DNA of 64,000 bases from G963677325 sp963810555 (GTDB taxonomy: Bacteria > Bacteroidota > Bacteroidia > Bacteroidales > Prolixibacteraceae). How positions within the stretch are numbered: position 1 is the stretch's first letter; every line of letters starts with the position of its first letter. This document shows positions 1 to 9,013 of this stretch, in pieces. Location: contig CAWENX010000007.1 of the NCBI GenBank assembly GCA_963810555.1, positions 620,001-684,000 of the forward strand, in the 5' to 3' direction. The translations under genes were made by a program, and so were the position numbers. The notes below the pieces were generated by a model that saw only the letters and a list, made by a program, of their open reading frames with translations, ran no database searches and had not been told where the DNA came from.

Positions 1-1077
1 CAGTGCCCGAATAAATCTGGATTTCGGAACATTGCCAAACTTTTCCTGAATATACCGCAAAGCATAAAGGTGATATGCTGACCTCGTGCCCCCCTCAGCA
101 AGTTTAACAGGAACAATGCCCGGAATCTCTTTTAATTTCTTGTCCAGATACATGGCATTGGCAAGACGTACCTCATTATCCTTTGGAACGCGTTTAATCT
201 GCGACATCAGCACGAGCGCCTGAACCTGCTGCATTCTGAAATTGCTGCCCCGGAAAGGATTTGAACCTTCGCCCCTGAAATTTCCATATCTTCTTCCCAC
301 ATTGCGATAGGACGCGCAACGATCTGCAAGTTCTTCATTATCACTGAGAATTGCTCCCCCCTCCCCTGCCGGAAGGTTTTTTGAATTCTGGAAACTGAAA
401 CAGCCTAAATCGCCCAGTGTACCTAATTTCTTGCCGCGATATTCACCGTACCATGCCTGGCATGCATCTTCGATTACTTTCAGGTTATGTTTTTTTGCAA
501 TCTTATTAATGCTGTCCATATCACACGGCAAGCCGTAAATGTGAACAGGTATAATGGCCACGGTGCGGTCGGTAATCTTCTCTTCAATTTTTTTAGGATC
601 CATCAGCATCGTTTCAGGATCGGTATCAACAAAAACAGGAAGGGCTTTATTGAGAAAGACAGAATTATAGGTCGCTATGAAAGTATAAGGAGCTACAAGG
701 ACTTCATCACCGGCGTCCACACCGGCTACATATTGAGCCGTAACGAGTGATGTTGTTCCGCTTGCCGTTGCCACACATCGTTTTGCGCCCATTATCTGGG
801 CATATATCTTTTCAAAATCGGCAACATGTTCCCCTGAACCCATATACCAATGCCCTGTCCGGTACATTTCGGCAATATCCTTTTCAGCCGACTGATCCCA
901 AACAGGCCAGGAAAGCCAGCCACCTTTATGAACCTTTTCTCCACCTTTGATTGCCAAAGTACCGTTAGGCGATCTGCCTGCACTATAAGATGTTAAAGGC
1001 ATTCCAGCTATTGTAGCCAATGAACCGGCAGAAACTGTTGTCAGCACCTGACGGCGTGTAAATTTTCTTTTTTCCAT
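1..1077 (-). CDS. DegT/DnrJ/EryC1/StrS-family aminotransferase with Tat signal (3' end beyond window)
   Basis: PLP-dependent sugar aminotransferase family (fold type I). Only the first 359 codons are inside the window; the gene continues off the left edge. The start at 1077 gives an N-terminus with a twin-arginine signal (FTRRQVLTT followed by a hydrophobic stretch ending near MPLTSYSAG), so the protein is probably exported folded with its cofactor. The usual DegT landmarks follow: GSGEH near residue 75, SGTTSL, PYTF, EDACQAW, and SFQNSKNLPAGEGGA, which holds the lysine expected to bind PLP. Classic members make amino sugars for O-antigen or antibiotics in the cytoplasm. An exported member is therefore unusual and its substrate cannot be inferred here. 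No polysaccharide genes are visible beside it. Confidence 0.85.
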   Translation of the reverse strand, partial: MEKRKFTRRQVLTTVSAGSLATIAGMPLTSYSAGRSPNGTLAIKGGEKVHKGGWLSWPVWDQSAEKDIAEMYRTGHWYMGSGEHVADFEKIYAQIMGAKRCVATASGTTSLVTAQYVAGVDAGDEVLVAPYTFIATYNSVFLNKALPVFVDTDPETMLMDPKKIEEKITDRTVAIIPVHIYGLPCDMDSINKIAKKHNLKVIEDACQAWYGEYRGKKLGTLGDLGCFSFQNSKNLPAGEGGAILSDNEELADRCASYRNVGRRYGNFRGEGSNPFRGSNFRMQQVQALVLMSQIKRVPKDNEVRLANAMYLDKKLKEIPGIVPVKLAEGGTRSAYHLYALRYIQEKFGNVPKSRFIRAL

Positions 1078-1228
1078 GACGATTTATTAAGGTTGATTAT
1101 TTGAGTTTATAGTTGATTTTAACGTCATTTACTTTTCCCAAATTTAGTTAAAAAAATCTATTTTCAGATTATTTATGGGGAGGATAATAAAACAAAAGGG
1201 GTAAAGATTGATTCCTTCCCCCTTTCGT

Positions 1229-1300
<72 letters not shown>

Positions 1301-1519
1301 ATACGTTTTATTGCCGTGCAAAAGTAATTAAAAATAATTTTCTGCAAACTCCTCACTGCAAATTTCGGAATAAATGTTTAAAGTTTCAGTGTTTCAATGT
1401 CTCAGAGTTACAGAGCAAACTCTTTTAATCCTTTAAGTGAGCCCGAACTCCTCAAACTCTGAAACTCTGAAACTTTTTCAATACTTTTGTCCCTCATTTG
1501 CTGGATTTATAAGGAATTA

Positions 1520-2741
1520 ATGGAATATTTTTCTTCAACATTACCCAATGGCATCAGGGTTGTACACATGTATGTCGATTCACCGGTCGCCCAGTTCGGA
1601 ATCATTATCAATACAGGCTCGCGCGATGAAGGGCCTCAGGAACAGGGTATCGCCCATTTTATCGAACATACCATCTTTAAAGGCACACTTAAACGTAAAA
1701 GCTTTCACATCCTCAGCCGTCTCGACGATGTGGGGGGTGAATTGAACGCCTATACCACAAAGGAAGAAACTGCCATTCACGCTTCTTTTCTCAATCAATA
1801 TTATCCCAGGACTATAGAACTATTAAGCGACATCCTTATCAACAGCACTTTCCCTGATAATGAACTGAAAAAGGAGAAAGATGTCATCATTGATGAAATC
1901 AATTCTTACAACGACAGTCCTTCCGAATTGATATTCGATGAATTCGAAGACCTGCTCTTTGATGGTCATCCCCTTGGACGGAATATTCTTGGAACACCGG
2001 ATAATGTCAGAAAATTTGATCGTAATGACATTCAACGGTTTATGGCTAAAAATTACAATACCGATCAGATCGTGATCTGTTCAGTCGGTAAAATATCAGG
2101 TCAAAAATTCTTTCGTCTTGTTGAGCATTATTTTGCCCTGATGACTTCAAATCCAAGAATACATTTTCGCGAAAAATATCTTGATTATACTCCCCAGGTA
2201 AAATCGGAAAAAAAGGATACATTACCAGGCACACTGTATTATAGGAGGGTTGGCTTATGATATTTATAATCCTTCAAGATTGGGCCTTGTCCTCTTAAAC
2301 AATATACTGGCCGGACAATCAGGAAACTCAAGACTCAGCCTTGCCCTGCGTGAGAGGAATGGAATTGCCTACAATCTTGAATCTGCTTATATGGCTTACA
2401 CCGATACAGGAACAATTACAGTCTATTTTGGCACCGATAAAGAGCATCTTGAAAAAGCCATATCATTAATCAAACGGGAAATAAAAATTCTCCAGTCTAA
2501 AAGCCTGGGAAGCATACAGTTAAGCAAAGCCAAACGACAACTGATCGGACAGTTGGCCATGTCGCAGGAAAACCACGAAGATCTGATGCTCTCTTTAGGC
2601 AAGAGTTTTATGTTTTATAACAAAATGGAGAGTTTCGAAAAGACGGCGGAAAAAATCAATAAGATCACCACCTCTCATCTAATGGACATTGCCAATGAAG
2701 TACTTGATATTGATAAATTGTCTGTATTGATTTACACATAA
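1520..2741 (+). pseudogene. M16-family zinc peptidase, split by a one-base frameshift
   Basis: Insulinase/processing-peptidase-like metalloprotease. The first part (from ATG 1520) carries the inverted zinc motif HFIEH at residues 46-50 and the downstream acidic region around VIIDEI. The second part carries the C-terminal lobe with the conserved arginine/tyrosine segment (SLALRERNGIAY). The first frame stops at 2260. The other frame is already coding from about 2223: the expected family sequence YQAHCIIGGLAYDIY reads in that frame directly after KKDT. Removing one T around 2222-2223 would restore a single protein of about 406 residues, normal for the small M16 proteins. It may be a sequencing error or a real inactivation. 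The O-methyltransferase gene follows 29 bp downstream. Confidence 0.85.
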
Positions 2742-2770
2742 ATTTCAAAATTTTACGAATTTAGTTATAC

Positions 2771-3415
2771 ATGAAAACTAATAAATTGATTGATCAATAT
2801 ATTTTATCTCATATTGAGGAGGAAGATCCTCTGCTCGCCCGTCTTTACAGGGAAACCAACATAAAGTTTTTTAACGGATACATGTGCAGCGGGCATCTGC
2901 AGGGATCGATTCTTACCCTTTTAAGCAAGCTGGTTAAACCGGATCGTATTCTTGAAATCGGCACATTTACAGGCTATTCGGCACTCTGCCTGGCTAAGGG
3001 ACTTTCAGCAAACGGAATCCTTCATACAATCGATATCAATGAAGAACTTAAAAGCTTTGCTTCAACTTACTTTACTGAAGCCGGGATGAAAGATAAAATC
3101 GTTCAGCATTTAGGTGATGCCGTAGAGATAATACCCTCTTTCAATGAAACGTTTGACCTTGTCTTTCTCGATGCCGACAAGCGGCAATATCTCTCCGATT
3201 ACAAGCTGTTTTTCCCGAAAGTAAGGATCGGTGGAATTATTATTGCCGATAATGTTCTTTGGGGTGGAAAAGTGGTCGAAAAAGTTTCAGCATCAGACGA
3301 GCAAACCAAAGGGATCCTTCAGTTCAATGATTTTGTAAGAAACGATCCCCGTGTTGAAACTTATATGCTCCCTGTCAGGGACGGATTAACGATCCTGCGC
3401 AAATTTTCCGATTAA
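2771..3415 (+). CDS. SAM-dependent O-methyltransferase (family 3, COMT-like)
   Basis: A 214-residue class I methyltransferase of the caffeoyl-CoA/catechol O-methyltransferase family. Visible motifs are the SAM-binding loop ILEIGTFTGYSAL (about residues 57-69), the acidic residue after beta-2 (IDINEE), the metal-binding DLVFLDADKR (about 129-138) and IIADNVLWGG (about 158-167). The length is typical. Members methylate catechol-like hydroxyls with Mg2+; the substrate here is unknown. It lies 29 bp after the M16 protease gene on the same strand, a pairing often kept in Bacteroidota, so co-transcription is likely. Confidence 0.9.
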   Translation: MKTNKLIDQYILSHIEEEDPLLARLYRETNIKFFNGYMCSGHLQGSILTLLSKLVKPDRILEIGTFTGYSALCLAKGLSANGILHTIDINEELKSFASTYFTEAGMKDKIVQHLGDAVEIIPSFNETFDLVFLDADKRQYLSDYKLFFPKVRIGGIIIADNVLWGGKVVEKVSASDEQTKGILQFNDFVRNDPRVETYMLPVRDGLTILRKFSD

Positions 3416-4100
3416 TTAATTACCGCTTAATCGATTTAATTGAAATAATCCGGTTAAAGATTACCGATGAATATTATTATGCCTGAAAAGCTATAAGAAG
3501 CCGTTATTCCAAAACTTTTCCCGATAATATTATCCATACCTGCCCAGGAATATCCTCATACTGATTGTACACTCACTGTATACTCTCTGTACTATAGCTG
3601 TACTAATTTTGTACAGTAAGTGTACAGTAAGTGTACAGTAAGTGTACAGACAACCCCTATTTGGTACCGTTTTGGTAACAGCATGGAACAGCCTTAAAAC
3701 CGGCATAGAAAATAGAATTGCACATTGTCCTTCAAGGCAAATATGTATTATAAAATAAGCATTTTCAATAAAATGATGGAGATCGGGATTGTCATGTAAA
3801 TACTGCCTCTGCCAACTCCGTTATAAATGATTTTCAGTGGCTTAATGAAACATCTTTTCGGCTGTAATTCAGGAAATTGAAGAAAAAGGGGGGTTAGACC
3901 ATAAAAACGTCTTGAAAACATGATGAATATTTTCCCCTTGTCATTAGGGATGAGTGAACGAAATCATTTTTAGAGAAAGTTGTAAACATCTCTTTCGAAT
4001 CATCGTAAAATATTCTGTATTATATTTTAATTATTTCATAAGGACCTAACCTTCTTTCCCTTATCCATGTTTTCAGTAGTTTATTTAAAAATTTATTGCC
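3416..4100. other. Intergenic region with short tandem repeat
   Basis: About 685 bp without a convincing gene on either strand. Positions 3609-3649 hold a little over three copies of an 11-bp unit (TGTACAGTAAG), preceded by related GTACAC/GTACTA steps. The rest is AT-rich and shows no RNA gene that I recognise. Confidence 0.6.
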
Positions 4101-4625
4101 ATGAATAACATAAAACAAACTTACGCTCACGCGTCGTTTAAAAAATTTCTGATCCTTCCGCTTGTTGGACTGCTTTTTATAACTGTTTCCTGTAATAGCA
4201 ATATCCATAGAAAGGTAATGACAAACAGTGAGGCATCCGGTAAAGGATTGGCACAAATGAGAATGGCTGACTTCACAGGAATTCAAAATACAATGCAGCC
4301 TTTTGTGGTTGTCCAGCAGATGCCCCAATTCCCCGGTGGAGTGAAAGATATGATGAAATTTATTAAAGCGCACATCAGTTATCCTGAGATAGCTATAAAG
4401 GATAATGTTCAGGGTACTGTAATTTTAGATTTTGTTGTTAATCAAAAAGGCCATATCACGGATATGAAAATCCTGCGGAGTCCAGGTCAATCGCTTTCTA
4501 ATGAAGCAATGAAGATTATTCATTCTATGCCGACATGGATCCCGGGGAAAGAAAATGGGAAACCTGTATCCGTCGCATATGCCTTACCAATAAGTTTTGA
4601 GTTATCGAATACAAAATCGTCATGA
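4101..4625 (+). CDS. Lipoprotein with TonB C-terminal domain
   Basis: A 174-residue protein. A single hydrophobic segment (about residues 19-32) ends in a lipobox-like VSC. The C-terminal 90 residues form a TonB C-terminal domain (QMPQFPGG, YPEIAIKDNVQGTV, PTWIPGKENGKPV). The sequence from its N-terminus on resembles the part of the nearby M56/TonB sensors that begins at INKKQTNTYATWKNLL. It therefore looks like a sensor that has lost its peptidase half. TonB C-terminal domains normally contact outer-membrane receptors; in this family the role is unproven. The same gene type recurs at 5694 and 7036. Confidence 0.8.
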   Translation: MNNIKQTYAHASFKKFLILPLVGLLFITVSCNSNIHRKVMTNSEASGKGLAQMRMADFTGIQNTMQPFVVVQQMPQFPGGVKDMMKFIKAHISYPEIAIKDNVQGTVILDFVVNQKGHITDMKILRSPGQSLSNEAMKIIHSMPTWIPGKENGKPVSVAYALPISFELSNTKSS

Positions 4626-4730
4626 AATTTTAATTCAATAATCAATATCAATTGATTAAGGGTAAATCCAATTGTTGAATTCTTACAGGGTTGGGGAGTT
4701 GTTCTGTGCCTTTACATATTATTCCGTCAC

Positions 4731-5090
4731 ATAAATGTGACGGCAAAGAATAAGCATCAATGTGATGGCAAAGGATAAGCATAAATATGACGGCAAAGAA
4801 TAAGCATAAATGTGACGGCAAAGAATAAGCATAAATGTGACGGCAAAGGATAAGCATAAATATGACGGCAAAGAATAAGCATCAATGTGAATTGGCAAAG
4901 GATAAGCATAAATATGACGGCAAAGGATAAGCATCAATGTGATGGCAAAGGATAAGCATAAATATGACGGCAAAGGATAAGCATCAATATCAATGTGACG
5001 GCAAAGGATAAGCATAAATATGACGGCAAAGAATAAGCATCAATGTGACGGCAAAGGATAAGCATAAATATGACGGCAAAGGATAAGCAA
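4731..5090. repeat. 25-bp tandem repeat array, about 14 copies
   Basis: Near-identical head-to-tail units of GTGACGGCAAAGGATAAGCA plus (T)AAAT. Units starting with GTG and ATG alternate in places, which hints at a 50-bp higher-order period. Units 7 and 10 carry small insertions. No unique spacers separate the copies, so this is a minisatellite and not a CRISPR. It sits between the orphan TonB lipoprotein and the blaI promoter. The long open frames on the minus strand come from the repeat itself. Confidence 0.95.
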
Positions 5091-5267
5091 AGATTTTCAA
5101 GGCCCTCGAGCATTTACATTATTATTCGCGGTGGGGTTGTATTGCAAGGTTTTCTTTGAACCTTAATCTGATAGAAATAAAATGATGTGAAAAAAGTTGT
5201 CATTATAAAATATTGGATGACAGGTAATTAAAAAATAAACTAATTTTTTCGTTATTTTTTTGGAAAA

Positions 5268-5302
5268 TTAGTTGCATAACTAAAAAATCCGTTTTATCTT
5301 TG
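5268..5302 (+). promoter_or_regulatory. Promoter and palindromic operator of the blaI-like operon
   Basis: A perfect 6-bp inverted repeat TTAGTT-gcat-AACTAA (5268-5283) overlaps a TTG at 5272. A TATCTTTG box follows at 5295-5302, about 20 bp later, matching the Bacteroidota -33 TTG / -7 TAnnTTTG promoter. The start codon of the BlaI-type repressor is 31 bp further on. BlaI/MecI dimers bind dyads that overlap their own promoters, so this dyad is the likely operator (inference). Confidence 0.55.
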
Positions 5303-5332
5303 AACCGATAATCATATCAATAAAATTATTTC

Positions 5333-5692
5333 ATGAAAAGACTGACAAGAAAAGAAGAAGAGGCTATGCAGGTCCTGTGGACAAGAGGTAAAGGATTTAT
5401 TAAGGATTTGCTGGAACTGCTGCCCGATCCCAAACCTCATTACAATACCTTATCCACTACCATCAGAGGGCTTGAAGAGAAAGAATACGTGGGGCATAAA
5501 GCCTATGGGAATAATCATGAGTATTATCCGCTGATTACAAAGGAAAAATACAAGAAAACCTTTATGAAGGGAGTCGTCAGCGACTATTTTGGTTCTTCTT
5601 ACAAAAATGTCGTATCTTTCTTTATAAACGAAAAGAAACTTACGACTGATGATCTTAAAGAAATGATTGAAATGATAGAGAAAGGGAAATAA
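5333..5692 (+). CDS. BlaI/MecI/CopY-family transcriptional repressor
   Basis: A 119-residue winged-helix repressor. MKRLTRKEEEAMQVLW and the following helix through HYNTLSTTIRGLEEKEYV match the BlaI DNA-binding domain (residues 1-75). The C-terminal part, with FFINEKKLTTDDLKEMIEMI, is the dimerisation region. In the Staphylococcus bla/mec systems the repressor is inactivated when a BlaR1 M56 metalloprotease senses its signal. Here the gene is followed after 1 bp by such a sensor, so the regulatory pair is intact. The target genes are probably this operon itself; no beta-lactamase is visible. Confidence 0.9.
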   Translation: MKRLTRKEEEAMQVLWTRGKGFIKDLLELLPDPKPHYNTLSTTIRGLEEKEYVGHKAYGNNHEYYPLITKEKYKKTFMKGVVSDYFGSSYKNVVSFFINEKKLTTDDLKEMIEMIEKGK

Positions 5693-5693
5693 A

Positions 5694-6926
5694 ATGAACG
5701 AACTGATGGCCTATCTTCTTAAAGTCTCAGCGGGGACAATAGTATTGTACCTATGCTTCGTGCTTTTTTTCAGAAAAGACACATTTTATATGAGGAACAG
5801 GGTCATTTTAATTTTGACAATGCTTGTTCCGCTAATCCTGCCGCTTATCCGGATTTCGACGAATGCTGAAACTCCGGTTACAGTCGGAATAATTCATTCC
5901 GTGATCACTGTCGGGGCGACATTTAACAGGGCAACGAGTTCCTTTGATTATAAGGGATTGATTTTAGCGATTTGGCTTGTTATCACTTTCATGATAATGC
6001 TCCGCACAATAATTGGCATTATAAAGACTGTCTCAATCATTAAGAATGGAGATTTATATTCAGACAAATTTCCGAAGCTGGTCATTTCAGACAGGAATTA
6101 CCCGGCCTTTTCATTCGGGCCTTATGCGGTAATTCCAAGAAAGATCTTTGAGAGCGGAGAGGCGGAGGACATCATTACTCATGAAAATGCCCATATTCGA
6201 CAGGGACACACGATGGATCTTATTTTTTGTGAATTATATACTGCCATATTTTGGTATAATCCCATTGCCTGGCTTATTAAAAAGTCCGTGAGGCTCAATC
6301 ACGAATTTCTTGCGGATCATGAATTGACGGCCTGTTCTGCCGATATAAAAACTTACCAGTACAGGCTCCTTGATATTCCGGAAGAATTTAACCGAATGCA
6401 ATTAGCTCATAGTTTCAATAATTTAATTAAAAACCGAATTGTCATGATTAACAAAAAACAAACCAACACCTATGCCACATGGAAGAACTTGTTGATTATT
6501 CCTGCCGTGGCACTGATCTTTGCAGCTTTTTCATGTGACAATGCTATTGATAAAAAGGATAGCATGACCGATCAGTCTACTCTAAAAAGCCAGACGCTCA
6601 ATGCTGATGAGGAAGTAGTTTATAATGAAGTTGAGCAGATGCCTGTATTCCCCGGTGGAGAAAGAGCTATGATGAAATTCATACAAGATAATCTTAAGTA
6701 TCCTGAAACAGCACAAGTAACCGGAGTGCAGGGGACTGTTGTCGTAAATTTTGTGATCGACAAGAACGGTAAAGTAACGAATTCAAAAGTATATAAAGGT
6801 GTTCAAGGACTTGATGATGAGGCACTCAAGGTGATAAATCAAATGCCGCACTGGACGCCCGGGAAAAAAGATGGTAAGGCGGTTGCAGTATCCTATACGA
6901 TTCCCATTAAATTTGTTCTAAACTAA
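5694..6926 (+). CDS. M56 (BlaR1-type) peptidase sensor fused to TonB C-terminal domain
   Basis: A 410-residue membrane protein. Transmembrane segments lie near residues 5-25, 37-55 and 85-110. The cytoplasmic M56 peptidase domain has the zinc motif HENAH (an HExxH) followed by LADHEL. Another membrane segment (LLIIPAVALIFAAFSC) lies near 265-280. A TonB C-terminal domain starts at QMPVFPGG and ends the protein. Staphylococcal BlaR1 carries a penicillin-binding sensor at that place; here the TonB domain replaces it, an arrangement common in Bacteroidota. It is translationally coupled to the blaI-like gene. The signal sensed is unknown. A strong hairpin follows the gene. Confidence 0.88.
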   Translation: MNELMAYLLKVSAGTIVLYLCFVLFFRKDTFYMRNRVILILTMLVPLILPLIRISTNAETPVTVGIIHSVITVGATFNRATSSFDYKGLILAIWLVITFMIMLRTIIGIIKTVSIIKNGDLYSDKFPKLVISDRNYPAFSFGPYAVIPRKIFESGEAEDIITHENAHIRQGHTMDLIFCELYTAIFWYNPIAWLIKKSVRLNHEFLADHELTACSADIKTYQYRLLDIPEEFNRMQLAHSFNNLIKNRIVMINKKQTNTYATWKNLLIIPAVALIFAAFSCDNAIDKKDSMTDQSTLKSQTLNADEEVVYNEVEQMPVFPGGERAMMKFIQDNLKYPETAQVTGVQGTVVVNFVIDKNGKVTNSKVYKGVQGLDDEALKVINQMPHWTPGKKDGKAVAVSYTIPIKFVLN

Positions 6927-6937
6927 TATTTTCAACT

Positions 6938-6974
6938 TGCAAAGGCTGCTGTGAAGGATCCGGCAGCCTTTGTA
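6938..6974 (+). terminator. Hairpin between the two M56/TonB genes
   Basis: AAAGGCTGC pairs with GCAGCCTTT around a 15-nt loop, but no long T-run follows. It can be an attenuator or processing site more readily than a strong terminator. A similar AAAGGCTG hairpin follows the second M56/TonB gene. Confidence 0.5.
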
Positions 6975-7035
6975 AAACAGATAAGTACTTACGACCTGAA
7001 GAGATTGACTCAAATAATTAAGTAAGGGAAATAAG

Positions 7036-8823
7036 ATGAATGAACTCATTGCTTATCTTTTAAAAGCTTCAGCGGGTACAGTTATATTGTACCTCTGCTT
7101 CCTGTTCTTTTTCAGAAAAGACACGTTTTATTTCAGGAACAGAGTCATTTTAATCCTGACGCTTGTAATCCCGATGATCATACCTCTTATTAAGACAACG
7201 TGGTTTACGCCGGCAACTGTTCAGCCTGAGGAAGTTCCTTTAAACATGATTGTGATTAATTCAGCCATTACCGCTGGGGAAATAGTTTCAGGCAAGGTAA
7301 ATTCATTCGATTATAACGAATTGATAACAGCCATATTGCTGAGCGTTTCGGGTTTACTGATCTTGCGTATGATGATTGGTATCATCAAAACTGTCTCAAT
7401 CATCAGGAAGGGCCATTTACATTCAGCCAAATTTCCAAAACTGGTACTTTCTGATAAAGATCATCCGCCTTTCTCATTCTGGCCTTATGCCGTGATTCCG
7501 AAAAAGCTTTACCAAAAAGGCGATGCTGAAGATATTATAGCTCATGAAAACGCGCATATCAGACAAGGTCATACGTTTGATCTTATTTTGATTGAATTGT
7601 ACACTTCCGTTTTTTGGTTTAATCCTGCGGCATGGCTTGTTAAGAGGGCGGTTAAAACGAATCATGAATACCTTGCCGATCATGAATTGACCAGCCGTTT
7701 AGTCAATATAAAAGATTACCAGTACAGGCTTTTGAGTATTCCAGCAGAAACTAACAGACTTCAATTTGCACATAGTTTTAACAGCTTAATTAAAAACCGG
7801 ATCATCATGATTAACAGAAAACCAACAAGGACTTATGCTACATGGAAAAATCTGTTGATTTTACCGGTAGTGGCATTGATTTTTGCAGCTTTTTCCTTTA
7901 AGGCTGTAAATCCGATGGATAATAATGAGACTACAACACCTGAGGCAGTCAAGATGGCTCCTTTAAATTCAGAGGCAACAAATTCAGTGAGAGAATTAAC
8001 CGATCCTGCAATCGAAAAGACTAATGGGGTTCAGACAAGCAAAGAAGTTCAGAACCAGGCAGACACAGTGAAGAAATCAACTGCCCTCTTTGTACCAGGA
8101 ATTGGCCGGGTTTACTCAAAGGTTGAGCAGATGCCTCAATTTCCGGGAGGAGAAAAGGAGATGATGAAATTTATAATGGATAACATGAAATATCCTCCTA
8201 AGGCAAAGGAAATGGGGATTCAGGGGACTGTGATAGCTTCATTTATTGTCAATGATAAAGGTAAAGTAGTGAAAGTGAAAATTGTAAGAGGTATCGGAAG
8301 CGGATGCGACGAGGAAGCTCTGAGAGTCATTAAATCAATGCCGGATTGGACACCTGGCAAACAAGGTGGCAAAGCAGTTAATGTTTCTTATTTATTGCCG
8401 GTAAAATTTACGCTTTCAGCAAATAAAACATCAATTGCTTCAAAACAAGAGGAAATTGACGGTGAAAAAGTCTATGTCGCTGTAGAACAGATGCCTCAAT
8501 TCCCAGGAGGTGAGGACGCTATGAGACAATTTATTAAAGACAACCTTAAATATCCTGAAAAAGCAAAAAAGAATGGCATTCAGGGAGTCGTACTTGTCAA
8601 TTTTGTAATAGGGCGGGACGGAAAGATCAGCCGAATTAAGGTTATGCGCTCGGTTGGAAGCGGTTGCGATGAGGAGGCCATACGAATATTGGAAAAAATG
8701 CCAGCCTGGAAGCCCGGCAAACAAGGAGGTAAGGCTGTACCAGTTGCTTATACGATACCTGTAAAGTTTACCCTGGCTACGGGGACTTTAAAACCAGATG
8801 ATTCAATAAAAGTGACAGGTTAA
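7036..8823 (+). CDS. M56 (BlaR1-type) peptidase sensor with two tandem TonB C-terminal domains
   Basis: A 595-residue paralogue of the preceding gene, with almost the same N-terminus (MNELIAYLLKASAGTVILYL against MNELMAYLLKVSAGTIVLYL). It has three N-terminal membrane segments, the M56 zinc motif HENAH followed by LADHEL, and a further membrane segment near residue 275. It then has a linker rich in Thr/Glu/Lys and two TonB C-terminal domains, starting at EQMPQFPGGEKEMMKF and at EQMPQFPGGEDAMRQF. The two domains are much alike, both containing GSGCDEEA, so the second arose by recent internal duplication. It is probably in the same regulon as the blaI gene but lies 109 bp after its neighbour, beyond a hairpin. 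Confidence 0.88.
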   Translation: MNELIAYLLKASAGTVILYLCFLFFFRKDTFYFRNRVILILTLVIPMIIPLIKTTWFTPATVQPEEVPLNMIVINSAITAGEIVSGKVNSFDYNELITAILLSVSGLLILRMMIGIIKTVSIIRKGHLHSAKFPKLVLSDKDHPPFSFWPYAVIPKKLYQKGDAEDIIAHENAHIRQGHTFDLILIELYTSVFWFNPAAWLVKRAVKTNHEYLADHELTSRLVNIKDYQYRLLSIPAETNRLQFAHSFNSLIKNRIIMINRKPTRTYATWKNLLILPVVALIFAAFSFKAVNPMDNNETTTPEAVKMAPLNSEATNSVRELTDPAIEKTNGVQTSKEVQNQADTVKKSTALFVPGIGRVYSKVEQMPQFPGGEKEMMKFIMDNMKYPPKAKEMGIQGTVIASFIVNDKGKVVKVKIVRGIGSGCDEEALRVIKSMPDWTPGKQGGKAVNVSYLLPVKFTLSANKTSIASKQEEIDGEKVYVAVEQMPQFPGGEDAMRQFIKDNLKYPEKAKKNGIQGVVLVNFVIGRDGKISRIKVMRSVGSGCDEEAIRILEKMPAWKPGKQGGKAVPVAYTIPVKFTLATGTLKPDDSIKVTG

Positions 8824-8930
8824 GGGGCTCAAAAAAAAGCAAGATTGTTTATTATCCTTAGAAGTAACAGGTTATAGGATTCAAAACGACGAGGTGAAAT
8901 TACATTAAGAAACATAAATAATAGAATTAA

Positions 8931-8966
8931 TAAAGGCTGCCATTAATGATATAACAGCCTTTATCA
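8931..8966 (+). terminator. Hairpin after the second M56/TonB gene
   Basis: TAAAGGCTG and CAGCCTTTA form a 9-bp stem with an AT-rich loop, about 108 bp after the stop codon. It is followed by an AT-rich tract and is probably the end of the blaI operon. Confidence 0.55.
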
Positions 8967-9013
8967 ATTTTATGTAATAAAAATTTTACACGTGAAACTA
9001 ACTGATAGTTCTG

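Noticed and set aside
4648..5015. Two minus-strand reading frames rich in LILCRHIYAYSL
   Set aside because: They are translations of the minisatellite and have no start context or independent protein features.
4731..5090. Possible CRISPR array
   Set aside because: The units are contiguous 25-bp copies with no unique spacers and no cas genes nearby.
5333..8823. Beta-lactam resistance regulon
   Set aside because: BlaI and BlaR1-like proteins are present, but there is no penicillin-binding sensor domain and no beta-lactamase gene; TonB domains take that place.
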